Origin: Planctomycetota bacterium
Lineage (GTDB): Bacteria > Planctomycetota > Planctomycetia > Gemmatales > Gemmataceae
Reading direction: 5' to 3'
Assembly: GCA_021781415.1 (NCBI GenBank)
Contig: JAJXWW010000125.1
Location: forward strand, 1 to 35,040
Length of the DNA: 35,040 bases
Shown here: piece by piece, positions 7,795 to 16,668 of the stretch
How positions within the stretch are numbered: position 1 is the first letter of the stretch
Layout of the letters: each line of letters begins with the position of its first letter
Notes under the pieces: model-generated
What the model was told of the DNA's origin: nothing
The model's database searches: none
What the model saw: only the letters and a program-made list of their open reading frames with translations
Translations under genes and position numbers: made by a program

Positions 7795-9710
7795 TGAGTA
7801 CCGCTACTTACACTGCCAAAGACATTGGAGTTCTCGAAGGACTCGAACCCGTGCGCAAGCGGCCGTCGATGTATATCGGCGGCGTGGATGCCAAGGGGTT
7901 GCATCACCTCGTTTGGGAAATCGTCGATAATGCCGTCGATGAATACCTCAACGGTTTTGCCGACTCCGTTACCGTGACGCTGCACAAGAGTGGCGATGCG
8001 GTGACGGTGAGCGATAACGGCCGCGGTATCCCGGTCGATCTGCACCCCAAACACAAAAGGCCGGCGCTGGAACTGATTCTGACGACGCTGCATTCCGGAG
8101 CGAAGTTCGGCGAGGGCGACGTGTACTTTCACTCCGGCGGATTGCACGGCGTCGGTTCGTCGGTCGTCAACGCGCTGTCGCGCAAACTGGTTGCCACCAT
8201 TCACCGCGATGGTTTCGAGTGGCGGCAGACGTTCAAGCGCGGCAAGCCGGCGGGCGATCTGGAGAAAGTCGGCCCGTTTCGCGGCCACGGCACGACCATC
8301 TATTTCGAGCCGGACTCCGAGATTTTCAAGACGACGCAATTTGATCCTAGGTGGATACGCGAACACCTCGAAAGCATGTCTTACATCCACAGCGGGTTGA
8401 AGATCGCGTTCAAAGACGAGATCGCCAAGGAAACCTACGACCTTACGCATCCCGGTGGCATCCCGGAGTTTTTGCAGCGACTCATCGCCGAGGGGCAGAA
8501 GCCGTCGGTGACGGAAGCTCCCTTCACGATGGTCCGAAACAACGAAGAGAAGATGGAAGTCGCCTTACAGTGGACCGAATCGACCGACGAGTCGATCCGC
8601 TCCTACGTCAACGGCATTCGCACTTCGGCGGGCGGGACGCACGAAAACGGCCTAAAGTCGGGCATCGCCAAGGCCATCCGCAATTACATGGAGACGCACG
8701 AAGTCAAGGTCAAGGGGTTGACCATCACCGCAGAGGATATCCGCGAGGGTATCGTCGCCATTCTTTCGGTGTTCGTGCGCGAACCGATGTTTCAGGGACA
8801 AACGAAGGAGAAATTGAATAACCCAGAGCTGTTGGCCACCGTCGATGGTTGGATTCGTCCGGCACTCGAATCGTGGCTGAACGCCAACATGACGGCGGCG
8901 GATCAGATCGTCGGTCGAATCGTGTTGGCGGCCAAGGCGCGGCTGGCATCGCGCGAGGCGGCGAACGAGGTCAAACGCAAATCGGTGACGCAACGGCGGC
9001 TCAATCTGCCCGGCAAACTCGCCGATTGCAAAGCGACGAGTCTTGAGGAAACCGAACTCTTCCTCGTCGAAGGCGACAGCGCCGGCGGATCGGCCAAGCA
9101 GGGACGCAACAACAAGACGCAAGCGGTGCTGCCGTTGCGCGGCAAAATCCTTAACTCCGAAGGCTTGGCGCTGACCAGAGTGCTGACCAATACCGAGTTA
9201 AACGATCTGGTAACAGCCATCGGCACCGGCGCGGGCGAGAAATTCGACATCGGCGGTCTTCGTTATGGCAAAATAATTCTCCTCATGGATGCCGACGCCG
9301 ACGGCCATCATATCACGACGCTGATGTTGGCCTTCTTCTTCCGGCACATGACCGAGCTGATCCGCAAGGGCCGCGTCTTCCTGGCCCAGCCGCCGCTGTA
9401 TCGCATCGACGTGGGCAAGGAGACGCATTGGGCGCGCGACGACGCCCACAAGGAAGAGATCCTCGCCGGCCTGCGCGCCAACGCCAAGCCGGAAGTATCG
9501 CGCTTCAAAGGGCTGGGCGAGATGGATGCGAAGGATCTCGCCGAGACGACGCTCGATCCCCGCCGTCGCAGATTGTTGCAGGTGCAGATCGACTCGAACC
9601 TGGAGACGGACAAAACGTTCGTCGATCTCCTCGGAAAAGATCCGTCGCAGCGCTATCGCTTCATCATGGACAAAGCGGCGCGCGCCGTGGCGGAAGAGTT
9701 GGATGTATAG
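7794..9710 (+). CDS. Type IIA DNA topoisomerase subunit B (GyrB/ParE family)
   Basis: 638 residues from ATG 7794, which sits in a TGATG overlap with the gene before it and has AAGGTG 8 bases upstream; a TTG at 7791 is in frame but less likely. It is the ATPase subunit that drives strand passage with the A subunit at 3987. Visible are the GHKL site (EIVDNAVDE with catalytic Glu42, DNGRGIPVD, HSGGLHGVGSS), the transducer lysine region (QTKEKLNNPE) and the TOPRIM domain (LFLVEGDSAGGSAKQGR, LRGKILNSE, MDADADGHH). It ends with the family's SRFKGLGEMDAKDLAETTLDP and LLGKDPSQRYRFIMD. The length fits ParE or the short GyrB form without the enterobacterial insertion. Confidence 0.93.
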   Translation: MSTATYTAKDIGVLEGLEPVRKRPSMYIGGVDAKGLHHLVWEIVDNAVDEYLNGFADSVTVTLHKSGDAVTVSDNGRGIPVDLHPKHKRPALELILTTLHSGAKFGEGDVYFHSGGLHGVGSSVVNALSRKLVATIHRDGFEWRQTFKRGKPAGDLEKVGPFRGHGTTIYFEPDSEIFKTTQFDPRWIREHLESMSYIHSGLKIAFKDEIAKETYDLTHPGGIPEFLQRLIAEGQKPSVTEAPFTMVRNNEEKMEVALQWTESTDESIRSYVNGIRTSAGGTHENGLKSGIAKAIRNYMETHEVKVKGLTITAEDIREGIVAILSVFVREPMFQGQTKEKLNNPELLATVDGWIRPALESWLNANMTAADQIVGRIVLAAKARLASREAANEVKRKSVTQRRLNLPGKLADCKATSLEETELFLVEGDSAGGSAKQGRNNKTQAVLPLRGKILNSEGLALTRVLTNTELNDLVTAIGTGAGEKFDIGGLRYGKIILLMDADADGHHITTLMLAFFFRHMTELIRKGRVFLAQPPLYRIDVGKETHWARDDAHKEEILAGLRANAKPEVSRFKGLGEMDAKDLAETTLDPRRRRLLQVQIDSNLETDKTFVDLLGKDPSQRYRFIMDKAARAVAEELDV

Positions 9711-9738
9711 AGTATATTTACACTTAAAGAGTATGATT

Positions 9739-9830
9739 TCGGAGCCGGAAGCGTAAGCGACGGTCTTACTTGCCGTCGCTTACGCTTCCGGCTCCGATAA
9801 ATGTTGAAGAGCCGGAAGCGTAAGTGACGG
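9739..9830. repeat. Long palindrome (25-bp arms) plus a third partial copy
   Basis: Arms at 9739-9763 and 9773-9797 are perfect inverted copies of the unit GGAGCCGGAAGCGTAAGCGA (followed by CGG), with a 9-base loop TCTTACTTG. A third, direct copy with one change (TAAGTGACGG) starts at 9809. The element sits between the convergent topoisomerase and M56 genes and could stop transcription from both sides, although no T-run follows. I recall this unit as a dispersed planctomycete repeat; that is not checked here. Confidence 0.85.
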
Positions 9831-9836
9831 TCTTGC

Positions 9837-11555
9837 TTACTGCATGTCGCGCCGTAGGTTGCGTAGTTCTAGTAGAAGGCTCTCCACTTTCTGTTCCAGT
9901 TCGTGCAAGCGCTTCTCTTGTTGGGCGCGATCACTCACGCCTTTTGCCGCCGGTCGCTTCAGCCGTTCGAGACGACGCTCCGCTTGTTTGAGGCGCAGCA
10001 GAGCTTCCTGCAACTCGACTTCGCTAACATCCGCGTCGGTCGCAGCCGTTTCCGCTTCGGCCACGAGCCTATCGATCGCCTCCGTGGGAATAGAGCCTCT
10101 TTGAAGGGAGGATAGCTTTTTCATTTGATCGAGGCGCTTGCGAGCCAGACTTGCCAACGCCTTCGCGCTGCGAAGTCGTGATTCTTTGCGTCGAACTTGC
10201 AGGCGAAGTAACTCGATCTCATCCTGCAACTTGTCGATCTCGTCGCCGCGATTACCGTCGGGGACAGGAGGACGAAGGTCTGTCTTGCGGAGCAAGAGAG
10301 TGTATTGATCCATTAAGCGCATGGCTTCGCGGTGTGCCTCTTGCCAAGTTGCCGGTTTGTCGTGCATATCGTGCGGATTCACAGTCTGCGCCGTATGGCA
10401 GGCGACGCAACTCTGCTTGTCGGAAAGACCTCGAATGCCTGCCCCCACAGCACGATTCTTACCCTCCTCCGACTTCGTCTGCTCTGGCGCTTTCGCGCGT
10501 TCGCCCTCGTTCGGCGTTTCCGTCCGCGCCGCGGGCGACCAGGGCAATAACAATGCTCCCGCTCCCAGGACGAGCCAGAAAGCGGCGCGCGAGGGGCCGT
10601 GCGGACGATTCTCCGTCAGAATCATGGCCAATCTCCTTTTGAGTAGAGGAACTTGCCCCGCGCCGCTGACGCCAACGAGCGCGGCGGTGCGGGCTTGTGA
10701 GAGGAACGACACGGTTTCGACGAGGGCGGAGGCGTATGCCGAAGAGGAAGCGGGCAGCACCGATACGACGAGAGCATCGCAGCATTCTTCTTCCGCTTCT
10801 TGCAGACGACGCCGCGCCCACCACACAACCGGATGCCACCAGTACAAACCGAGAACGACGAATTCGAGCCGGCGAATCCAGTGATCGCCACGGCGGAGGT
10901 GCGCCAACTCGTGAGCCAAAAGCGTGTCGCGCTGCTCCTCATCGAGCCGTTGCCACAACGCCAGAGGAAGCAGCAAACGCGGTGAAAAGCCGAGTGCCCA
11001 CAAGAGCGGCGACAGCGGGGCGTCGACGAAGACAACCGGCGGACAACGCCTTAATCGCAGCAACACGGAGAGACGATGCGTTTGCGCTTGCACTTCCGCA
11101 GTCGCCGGAGTCGCCAGACGCAACAGACGTTGAAACTTCCGCAGACGTAGAACAGCGATGCCCCACCAAGCGAATGCGCCACCAAGCCAACCCGTAAGGA
11201 GCAACGGCATCGCACAATCGGCAAGCGCGAACGATGCGGCAGGAGGATCGGTCGAGGTGGTTTCGAGAAGTTCGCGCGCCGAATCCGGCAGAGCGATCGC
11301 CTCCATTGGTTCGGTGGACGGCGGATCGAGGCGGAACGCGGGCGATTCGTCGAGCAAGGATTCGGTCGATTCGCTGCGCAGCCACGGTACCGACAACGGC
11401 AACAGCGGCGGCGTGAGGAGTTTGATCAGCACCAGCAACCACAGCGCGTGGCGCACGGCAGGTCGGCGACAAAAACGAGTGATAATGGCCGCGAACACGG
11501 CGAGGAGAGATGCCGTCACGGCGTTGCTTGCGGCGAACGAAAGCAATGTAACCAC
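9837..11555 (-). CDS. BlaR1-like M56 peptidase with CxxCH haem motif and coiled-coil tail
   Basis: 572 residues from GTG 11555, preceded by GAGAGG, 11 bases after the BlaI-type repressor gene. The N-terminal half is a membrane-embedded M56 zinc protease: hydrophobic segments near 5-25, 38-58 and 112-135, HELAHLRRGDH (zinc site 215-219), LYWWHPVVWW, and EEECCDALV. A last membrane segment lies at 324-341. The periplasmic tail then has SCVACHTAQ (383-387), a c-type haem attachment motif, and a charged coiled coil from about 410 to the end (QDEIELLRLQVRRKE...). In BlaR1/MecR1 systems the protease inactivates the repressor when the outer sensor is triggered. Here the usual penicillin-binding sensor is replaced, so a redox or haem-linked signal is suggested. 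Confidence 0.85.
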   Translation of the reverse strand: MVTLLSFAASNAVTASLLAVFAAIITRFCRRPAVRHALWLLVLIKLLTPPLLPLSVPWLRSESTESLLDESPAFRLDPPSTEPMEAIALPDSARELLETTSTDPPAASFALADCAMPLLLTGWLGGAFAWWGIAVLRLRKFQRLLRLATPATAEVQAQTHRLSVLLRLRRCPPVVFVDAPLSPLLWALGFSPRLLLPLALWQRLDEEQRDTLLAHELAHLRRGDHWIRRLEFVVLGLYWWHPVVWWARRRLQEAEEECCDALVVSVLPASSSAYASALVETVSFLSQARTAALVGVSGAGQVPLLKRRLAMILTENRPHGPSRAAFWLVLGAGALLLPWSPAARTETPNEGERAKAPEQTKSEEGKNRAVGAGIRGLSDKQSCVACHTAQTVNPHDMHDKPATWQEAHREAMRLMDQYTLLLRKTDLRPPVPDGNRGDEIDKLQDEIELLRLQVRRKESRLRSAKALASLARKRLDQMKKLSSLQRGSIPTEAIDRLVAEAETAATDADVSEVELQEALLRLKQAERRLERLKRPAAKGVSDRAQQEKRLHELEQKVESLLLELRNLRRDMQ

Positions 11556-11566
11556 GGCGACACCTC

Positions 11567-11974
11567 TCAGCGCGGCTTGGTACGACGACGGCGTTGGGAA
11601 TTCCGTTCCTCAAGAAGTTCTTGCAGTTCTTGGCGCTCCCGCGGCGTCAAGGGTTTGGCGCGGACGAGATTCATCAACAGCGGCGTCAGCGAGCCGCCGC
11701 ATAGCTTGTCGGCCATTTCGCGCAAGCGGTGTCCGATGAGTTGTTCGCGGTCGGTGACGGCACCGAAGGTGATAGGCCCCTCGCCGTCGATGCGGCGAAC
11801 GTGCCCCTTTTCTTCGAGACGTTCCAACAGTTTTTGCACGGTGGTGACGGAGGCCGACCCGCCGTCGGGATAGAGCGCGTCGGCGATGTGCCGCCGGGAA
11901 CACGCGCCGCAGTCCCATAAAACCTGCAAAACGGATAGCTCCGTATCGGTGACATCCCGTCGAGTGCGTGCCAT
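11567..11974 (-). CDS. BlaI/MecI/CopY-family transcriptional repressor
   Basis: 135 residues from ATG 11974, with GGAGGA six bases upstream. The winged-helix domain of the family is clear: VTDTELSVLQVLWDCGACSRRHIADAL, SVTTVQKLLERLEEKGHVRRI, ITFGAVTDREQLIGHRLREM. This is followed by the C-terminal dimerisation and cleavage segment and a basic tail (RNSQRRRRTKPR). The protein would bind the palindrome in its own promoter at 12013-12027 and repress itself and the M56 gene behind it. Repression is lifted by the partner protease in known members. The controlled genes other than this pair are not visible. Confidence 0.92.
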   Translation of the reverse strand: MARTRRDVTDTELSVLQVLWDCGACSRRHIADALYPDGGSASVTTVQKLLERLEEKGHVRRIDGEGPITFGAVTDREQLIGHRLREMADKLCGGSLTPLLMNLVRAKPLTPRERQELQELLEERNSQRRRRTKPR

Positions 11975-12008
11975 GTCGGTCCTCCATTAGACGAAATGAC
12001 TAATCCCT

Positions 12009-12036
12009 ATCTTAGACAAGTTGTCTAGGATGTCAA
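12009..12036 (-). promoter_or_regulatory. Promoter with embedded BlaI-type operator
   Basis: Read on the minus strand, TTGACA (12031-12036) is followed by a 16-base spacer and TAAGAT (12009-12014). A near-perfect palindrome TAGACAA-G-TTGTCTA (12013-12027) fills the spacer and touches the -10 box. The position is ideal for a dimeric repressor to block RNA polymerase, and the gene transcribed is the BlaI-type repressor itself. Binding is inferred from position and symmetry. Confidence 0.75.
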
Positions 12037-12159
12037 GAGAAAAAACCGTCGCCCCAAGGACTGGGATGAGCAGCTGAAAAGTAGGTGGAAACGGGACGGC
12101 TTTCGGGCGAAGATAGATAGGACACGGAAATTCCCTTCTCACTCACTCGAAAGATCATC

Positions 12160-12640
12160 GTGACCGCACGCCAAAAGCATTCGATGGCCACCCCTGCGTT
12201 GACGGCCGAACAAGAAGCCGAGGCACAACTCTTGGCACAAATCCTCTTCGATAAAACCAAAGGCGAGGTGCTTTACATCGCACGCCTGCTCGTCTCCAAA
12301 CCCGATCGGGATTTGCCGGGCGAAACCGAGTTTCAGGTACGCGACATCGTGCATAAGATCGTAGCCCAGGCTATCGAGACCGCCGTCAATGAGCGGAAAA
12401 AAGGGGGTAACAAGGGTAGGGCATGACCTGTCCGTACTGCGGTGAGGCCCCCCGCTGCGTCGGCTTTCCTTGCAAGTGCATCGGGGTCCCGATCCTCTGC
12501 TCCCCGCGGCTCTCGGCTTGCGCGAGAATGTCGATGAGATCACGGAGCGCGAAGCAGACCGTGCGGCCTCTGACGACACTGGCCGACGGCAAGATAACGG
12601 CGTATACCAAGAGTGCAAATGTATTTGGCTAAGGCAGCCG
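12160..12640 (+). pseudogene. Remnant of an ISKra4-like transposase
   Basis: The first frame (12160-12426) reads LTAEQEAEAQLLAQILFDK, SKPDRDLPGETEFQVRDIVH and NERKKGGNKGRA, then stops. The next frame continues with the expected zinc-ribbon text TCPYCGEAPRCVGF, and a third frame carries ALGLRENVDEITEREADRA. These pieces in order match the N-terminal part of ISKra4-family transposases, now broken by frameshifts and deletion. No catalytic domain or terminal repeats are found. It lies directly upstream of the first sulfatase and marks past mobile-element activity. Confidence 0.55.
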
Positions 12641-12749
12641 CTCCACATGGACAAATTCGCGCTCCACAGGTTCTTGACTTCGTGCATGTCAAGCGCGGCG
12701 GTGTCCTATTCTTCAGATGCGCTATTCTTTCACAGGAGAGGTACTCAGC

Positions 12750-14510
12750 GTGCGAAACTCCAAGATATTGGCCTTGGCCTGCATCGGCCTCGGCATTTTG
12801 CTCGGCTATGCGACAGCTACTTGGCGACCTAACTCGTGGCAACAGGTACAAGCCGGACTGCGCGATTCCAACGACATCCGGCCGGCCCCGGTCGCAACGG
12901 CGGATCGGATCGCGGCTGCCCAAGAACGGCAAAACGGATGCTGCGAGGGCGTGAATCAAGGCGCTTTGTTCACCTTGGCGGCTCATAACCATAAGGTTGC
13001 GGCCGACGCCCAGAACTCTGGGAAAAAGCCGAACATCCTAATCGTCTGGGGGGACGACATCGGGGTACACAATATCTCGGCGTACAACCATGGGATCATG
13101 GGCTACCACACCCCGAACATCGACCGGCTGGCCAAGGAGGGGGCGTTGTTCACGGATGCGTACGGCGAGCAGTCTTGCACCGCCGGACGGGCCGCTTTCA
13201 TCCTCGGCCAGCACCCATTCCGCACCGGTCTCTTGACCATCGGCATGCCTGGCAGTCAGCACGGCATCCCGGACTTCGCCCCAACCATCGCCGACTTGCT
13301 CAAGAATCATGGCTATATGACCGCCCAGTTCGGCAAGAACCACCTCGGCGACCGCGACAAGCATCTACCGACGGCCCACGGCTTTGACGAGTTCTTCGGC
13401 AACCTCTACCACCTGAACGCGGAAGAGGAGCCGGAAACGTACTATTACCCCAAGGATCCGGCCTTCAAGAAAAAGTACGGGCCGCGCGGCGTCATCAAGT
13501 CGAAGGCTGGCGGCGAGATTAAGGACACTGGCCCGCTAACCCGGAAGCGAATGGAGACGATCGACGAGGAGTTCCTGGCCTCTAGCCTCGACTTCCTCGA
13601 ACGGGCCAAGAAGGAGGACAAGCCCTTCTTCTTGTGGTTTAACAGTACCCGCATGCACGTCTGGACCCGGCTCAAGAAGGAGAGCGAAGGGAAGACCGGG
13701 ATCGGGCTGTACCCGGACGGCATGGTGGAACACGATGGACACGTCGGCCAGCTGCTCAAGAAGCTCGACGACCTCGGACTCGCCGACAACACCATCGTGA
13801 TGTACTCGACCGACAACGGGGCCGAGACGGGCTCATGGCCGGACGGCGGCATCACCCCTTTCCACGGAGAGAAGGGGACGAACTGGGAGGGCGGCCACCG
13901 CGTCCCGCTGATCGTCCGCTGGCCGGGCGTGATCAAGCCTGGAACCAAGATCAACGACGCCATCGCCCACAACGACTGGATGCCGACCTTGCTCGCGGCG
14001 GCTGGCGAGTCGGAAGTGAAGGAAAAGCTCGCTCAGGGGTACAAGGCCAATGGCAAGGAGTGGAAGGTCAAGCTCGACGGGTACAATTGGCTGCCGTTCT
14101 TCAAGGGCGAGGCGAAAAAAAGCCCGCGGAACGAGTATTTCTACTTCGGTCAGCAGGGCGACCTGAACGCCGTCCGCTACCGCGACTGGAAGATCCACTT
14201 CGCCACCTTCCAGGGAAACATCGCTACGGGCGTTCGCGAGGTGCCCAACTGGCCGCTAATCATCAACCTCAAGGCCGACCCATACGAAATCATGTGGAAG
14301 CACGGTGAAATGGGTTACTTGCGGTGGTATGCCGACAACATGTGGCTCTTCGTGCCGGCACAGGAGGTCATCCGAGGCTTCTTCGCGGACTACAACAAGT
14401 ATCCGAACCAGTCGGGAAGCAGTCTGAGTGCCGCCGGGATCAACTACAACACGATCAAGATCCAGGAGCTATTGAAGAAGCTGGAAACGTATTCGTCGCC
14501 GCGGAACTGA
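12750..14510 (+). CDS. Arylsulfatase, CxAxR type
   Basis: 586 residues. GTG 12750 is preferred over the in-frame ATG 12717 because AGGAGAGG lies 8 bases upstream and because the resulting N-terminus (VRNSKILALACIGLGILLGY) resembles that of the other sulfatase here. An N-terminal anchor or signal segment is followed by the sulfatase fold: ILIVWGDDIGVHNIS (metal ligands), SCTAGRAAF with Cys143 to be converted to formylglycine, QFGKNHLGDRD, STDNGAETGSWPDGG and NWEGGHRVPLIVRWPG. The enzyme hydrolyses sulfate esters outside the cytoplasm; the substrate is unknown. A formylglycine-generating enzyme must be encoded elsewhere. An ISKra4 remnant precedes it and gene fragments follow it. Confidence 0.92.
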   Translation: MRNSKILALACIGLGILLGYATATWRPNSWQQVQAGLRDSNDIRPAPVATADRIAAAQERQNGCCEGVNQGALFTLAAHNHKVAADAQNSGKKPNILIVWGDDIGVHNISAYNHGIMGYHTPNIDRLAKEGALFTDAYGEQSCTAGRAAFILGQHPFRTGLLTIGMPGSQHGIPDFAPTIADLLKNHGYMTAQFGKNHLGDRDKHLPTAHGFDEFFGNLYHLNAEEEPETYYYPKDPAFKKKYGPRGVIKSKAGGEIKDTGPLTRKRMETIDEEFLASSLDFLERAKKEDKPFFLWFNSTRMHVWTRLKKESEGKTGIGLYPDGMVEHDGHVGQLLKKLDDLGLADNTIVMYSTDNGAETGSWPDGGITPFHGEKGTNWEGGHRVPLIVRWPGVIKPGTKINDAIAHNDWMPTLLAAAGESEVKEKLAQGYKANGKEWKVKLDGYNWLPFFKGEAKKSPRNEYFYFGQQGDLNAVRYRDWKIHFATFQGNIATGVREVPNWPLIINLKADPYEIMWKHGEMGYLRWYADNMWLFVPAQEVIRGFFADYNKYPNQSGSSLSAAGINYNTIKIQELLKKLETYSSPRN

Positions 14511-14576
14511 CATCCGTGTGGCTCTCGGCGGCGGCGTTCCGGTAACGTCGCCGCCTCTCCGTCGATTTCAGGTTGC

Positions 14577-14846
14577 ATGCCGACAGTCGGCCACACCTGG
14601 AAAGAGAGGATGGCGGATGCGTGGAAGGAGTTCGCCGAGTTCAAGCGGACCTACGTTGACACGCGGAAGAAGGGCTAGGGGGACGTGTTCGGCACGCGGG
14701 AATACCTGAAGAACAATTGCATGTACCGCATGGCCGGGGCGATCCTGGGCATTTTCGGCCAGTCCAAGGAGGAGGCGATCTACCCCGTGTACGCGGTCGA
14801 CGCCGACGGCAAACCACTCGACGGGTCGAAGCGATGCCGTAGATGA
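14577..14846 (+). pseudogene. Fragment of a DUF1254/DUF1214 protein
   Basis: The frame reads GHTWKERMADAWKEFAEFKR, TYVDTRKKG, a TAG stop at 14676, then GDVFGTREYLKNN, MYRMAGAILGIFGQSKEEAI, YPVYAVDADGKPLDGSKR and a stop at 14844. This is the familiar central-to-late part of DUF1254/DUF1214 proteins, but both ends are missing and a nonsense codon splits it. It begins 67 bases after the sulfatase stop. Such genes are often found beside arylsulfatases, so this is probably a dead member of the same island. Confidence 0.7.
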
Positions 14847-14985
14847 ATGCGTCCTGGGCGATCGCACTCGCTCCCGGATGGATGAATTGGATGTCCGGGG
14901 TGAGATTGAGCCAGCCCGTGAGATGGAAGTTGTAGTACAGATCCACACCAGTGCCATTTTGCGAACCGAACAATAAGCATCGCAT
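14836..14985 (-). pseudogene. C-terminal fragment of an OprB-type porin
   Basis: On the minus strand the sequence reads GTGVDLYYNFHLTGWLNLTP, then DIQFIHPGASAIAQDAFIYG. This is the end of carbohydrate-selective (OprB-like) porins, whose last strands typically carry YNFALTxWLxLTPDIQ. The rest of the gene is absent. The end of the porin text abuts the DUF1254 fragment, and its other end abuts the truncated transporter at 14977-14985. Two recombination joints are therefore implied. Confidence 0.6.
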
Positions 14986-15834
14986 TGTGCGGCTCAGGAA
15001 TCGATCCCAACTCCACTTTCTCCACGGGTTCCGGAGTTTGTCTCAAACAGTCCCCTAGCGTCGGAACCGGCAGGAGAGGGGGAAGCGCCCCGCAGCCCCT
15101 TCGAGGAACACATCGAAACCGATCGAGATGCTTTTACCCCGGCAATGACGACTTCGCCCCTACGTCGCTGGATTATGGAATCCTCGTATTCATTCATTGA
15201 CAACCGCGGCGTCCCGGAAACGAATAGTTTCCCGGAACTGCTCCTCCGCTACGGGTTGACCAAACGTCTGGAGTTGCGCTTGGGGTGGAACTACGAAGTG
15301 GGGGCGGGCGGCAGCGTCGTCTCCGGGGAATCGGGCGAGGCTTTGGAAGGGGTGGATACTCCCCGTTTGAGCCGCGAGCAACGGCTTCTCTACGGCTTGA
15401 AAGCCTCGCTGACCGAGCAGGAGTCCTGGCTTCCCGCGAGCATTTTCATTCTGCAAGGCTATACCCCGACCGGAGGGGAAGCGACCGCCACGCAACTGGT
15501 GGCGGCCTATGGTTTCGGCTGGCGGCTACCCAACCGCTGGCGGTTCGATTCCGCCCTTCGTTTCGCTACCGACAGCGATAATGGCAAGCGCTTTGAAGCG
15601 TGGTCTCCTTCCACAGTTCTGCGGATGCCTTTGGGCGAGCGTTTCCAGGTTCACGCCGAGTATTTCGGTCTCTTTTCGCAAAACCGTGCGAGCAATTATA
15701 GCCAGAATTACTTCAGTCCTGGCATCCATTACTTGATCACCCCAAATCTGGAGATCGGTCTTCGTCTGGGCTGGGGTTTGAACGAACAATCCGCCGCCTT
15801 CTTCAGTAACGTCGGTTTCGGTTTTCAGTTCTAA
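14977..15834 (+). pseudogene. 5'-truncated outer-membrane transporter (PF13557-like)
   Basis: Recognisable coding text starts at about 14986 (CAAQESIPTPLSPRVPEFV), directly after a stop at 14974-14976, with no ATG, GTG or TTG until ATG 15145. The signal peptide is therefore gone. From there it runs EEHIETDRDAFTP, ESSYSFIDNRGVPETNSFPE, RLELRLGWNYEVG, YFGLFSQNRASNY and ends GFGFQF, an outer-membrane beta-barrel pattern of the MetA-pathway phenol-degradation transporter family. If ATG 15145 is used (229 residues) the product cannot be exported and has no ribosome site. The loss coincides with the joint to the porin fragment. An active gene would have needed about 50 more N-terminal residues. Confidence 0.65.
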
Positions 15835-15878
15835 AGTCCCTTGGGGTCGACAGACTTTTCGCCAGGAACTGAGGCCAA

Positions 15879-16637
15879 TTACTTGCCGAGTTGGTGAATG
15901 GAGCTACGGAGCAGTTCGGGGGAAACCTGGATCAAGCCCTCGTAGGGTTGGTCGAGATCGACGATCAAAAAGAGAGCGCCGCCGACCGAGAGCGCGCAAA
16001 CGAAAAGGGCCCCGATCACCGTCAGGTTCGTCGGCGCGAAAAGACCGAAGCTGATGAAAAGAACGGTGAGCCAGAACACGAGGACCACCAGGTACGGGAA
16101 CGGGATGGAACCTTGTTCGCGTTGGCTTGTCTGAAGGCGTGCTCGCGCCAGATCGGCACTGATCTGGAGTGCCAGGTTCTGAATCGATCGTTGTGCGTCG
16201 GTACGCGGCGAAAGATCGCGTATCGAGTCGTACATGGCACCAGTGTTCGTCCTTAGCTCCGCATCATCGACGCGCTTGGAAGCGTCCGGTGTGGGCCAAT
16301 ATCGATCCAGCAACGTAGTTGCCGATTGGCGCAACAAAGTACGAGAGTCTTTCGTTTCCGATCCGTAATGCGCAAGCGCGCGATCCAACAAGACGACGTT
16401 GCTGGATATTTGTTGGAAAGCGCCTTTCTGAGCATCGAAATCGGACTTGGCGGAGGCGATGAGCAAACCGACTACGAGCGCCGCCATCGTCGCGATAAGT
16501 CCCGTTCCGAGTTTGATGACCTCTTTTGATTCATTGGTGAGATGATGATCGGGAAGAAGCATGCGAAACCAGATCCCTAGCATTGCGCCGCAGAAAGTGC
16601 AAGCGAACACGATACCGCCTACGACGATGGAACTCAC
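15879..16637 (-). CDS. Bestrophin-like (DUF4239) membrane protein
   Basis: 252 residues from GTG 16637, with GGAGAAGG upstream. Membrane segments lie near residues 5-28, 43-62, 178-198 and 203-226. Between the second and third is a long soluble helical part (DFDAQKGAFQQISSNVVLLD, TLLRQSATTLLDRYW). The end DLDQPYEGLIQVSPELLRSS is the hallmark of DUF4239, called bestrophin-like because of its similar layout. Members are thought to be channel-like, but no activity is proven. It is convergent with the truncated transporter and lies downstream of the second sulfatase, separated by a palindrome. Confidence 0.8.
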   Translation of the reverse strand: MSSIVVGGIVFACTFCGAMLGIWFRMLLPDHHLTNESKEVIKLGTGLIATMAALVVGLLIASAKSDFDAQKGAFQQISSNVVLLDRALAHYGSETKDSRTLLRQSATTLLDRYWPTPDASKRVDDAELRTNTGAMYDSIRDLSPRTDAQRSIQNLALQISADLARARLQTSQREQGSIPFPYLVVLVFWLTVLFISFGLFAPTNLTVIGALFVCALSVGGALFLIVDLDQPYEGLIQVSPELLRSSIHQLGK

Positions 16638-16668
16638 GATAAACCTTCTCCGATAGAGTTTAACAAGC

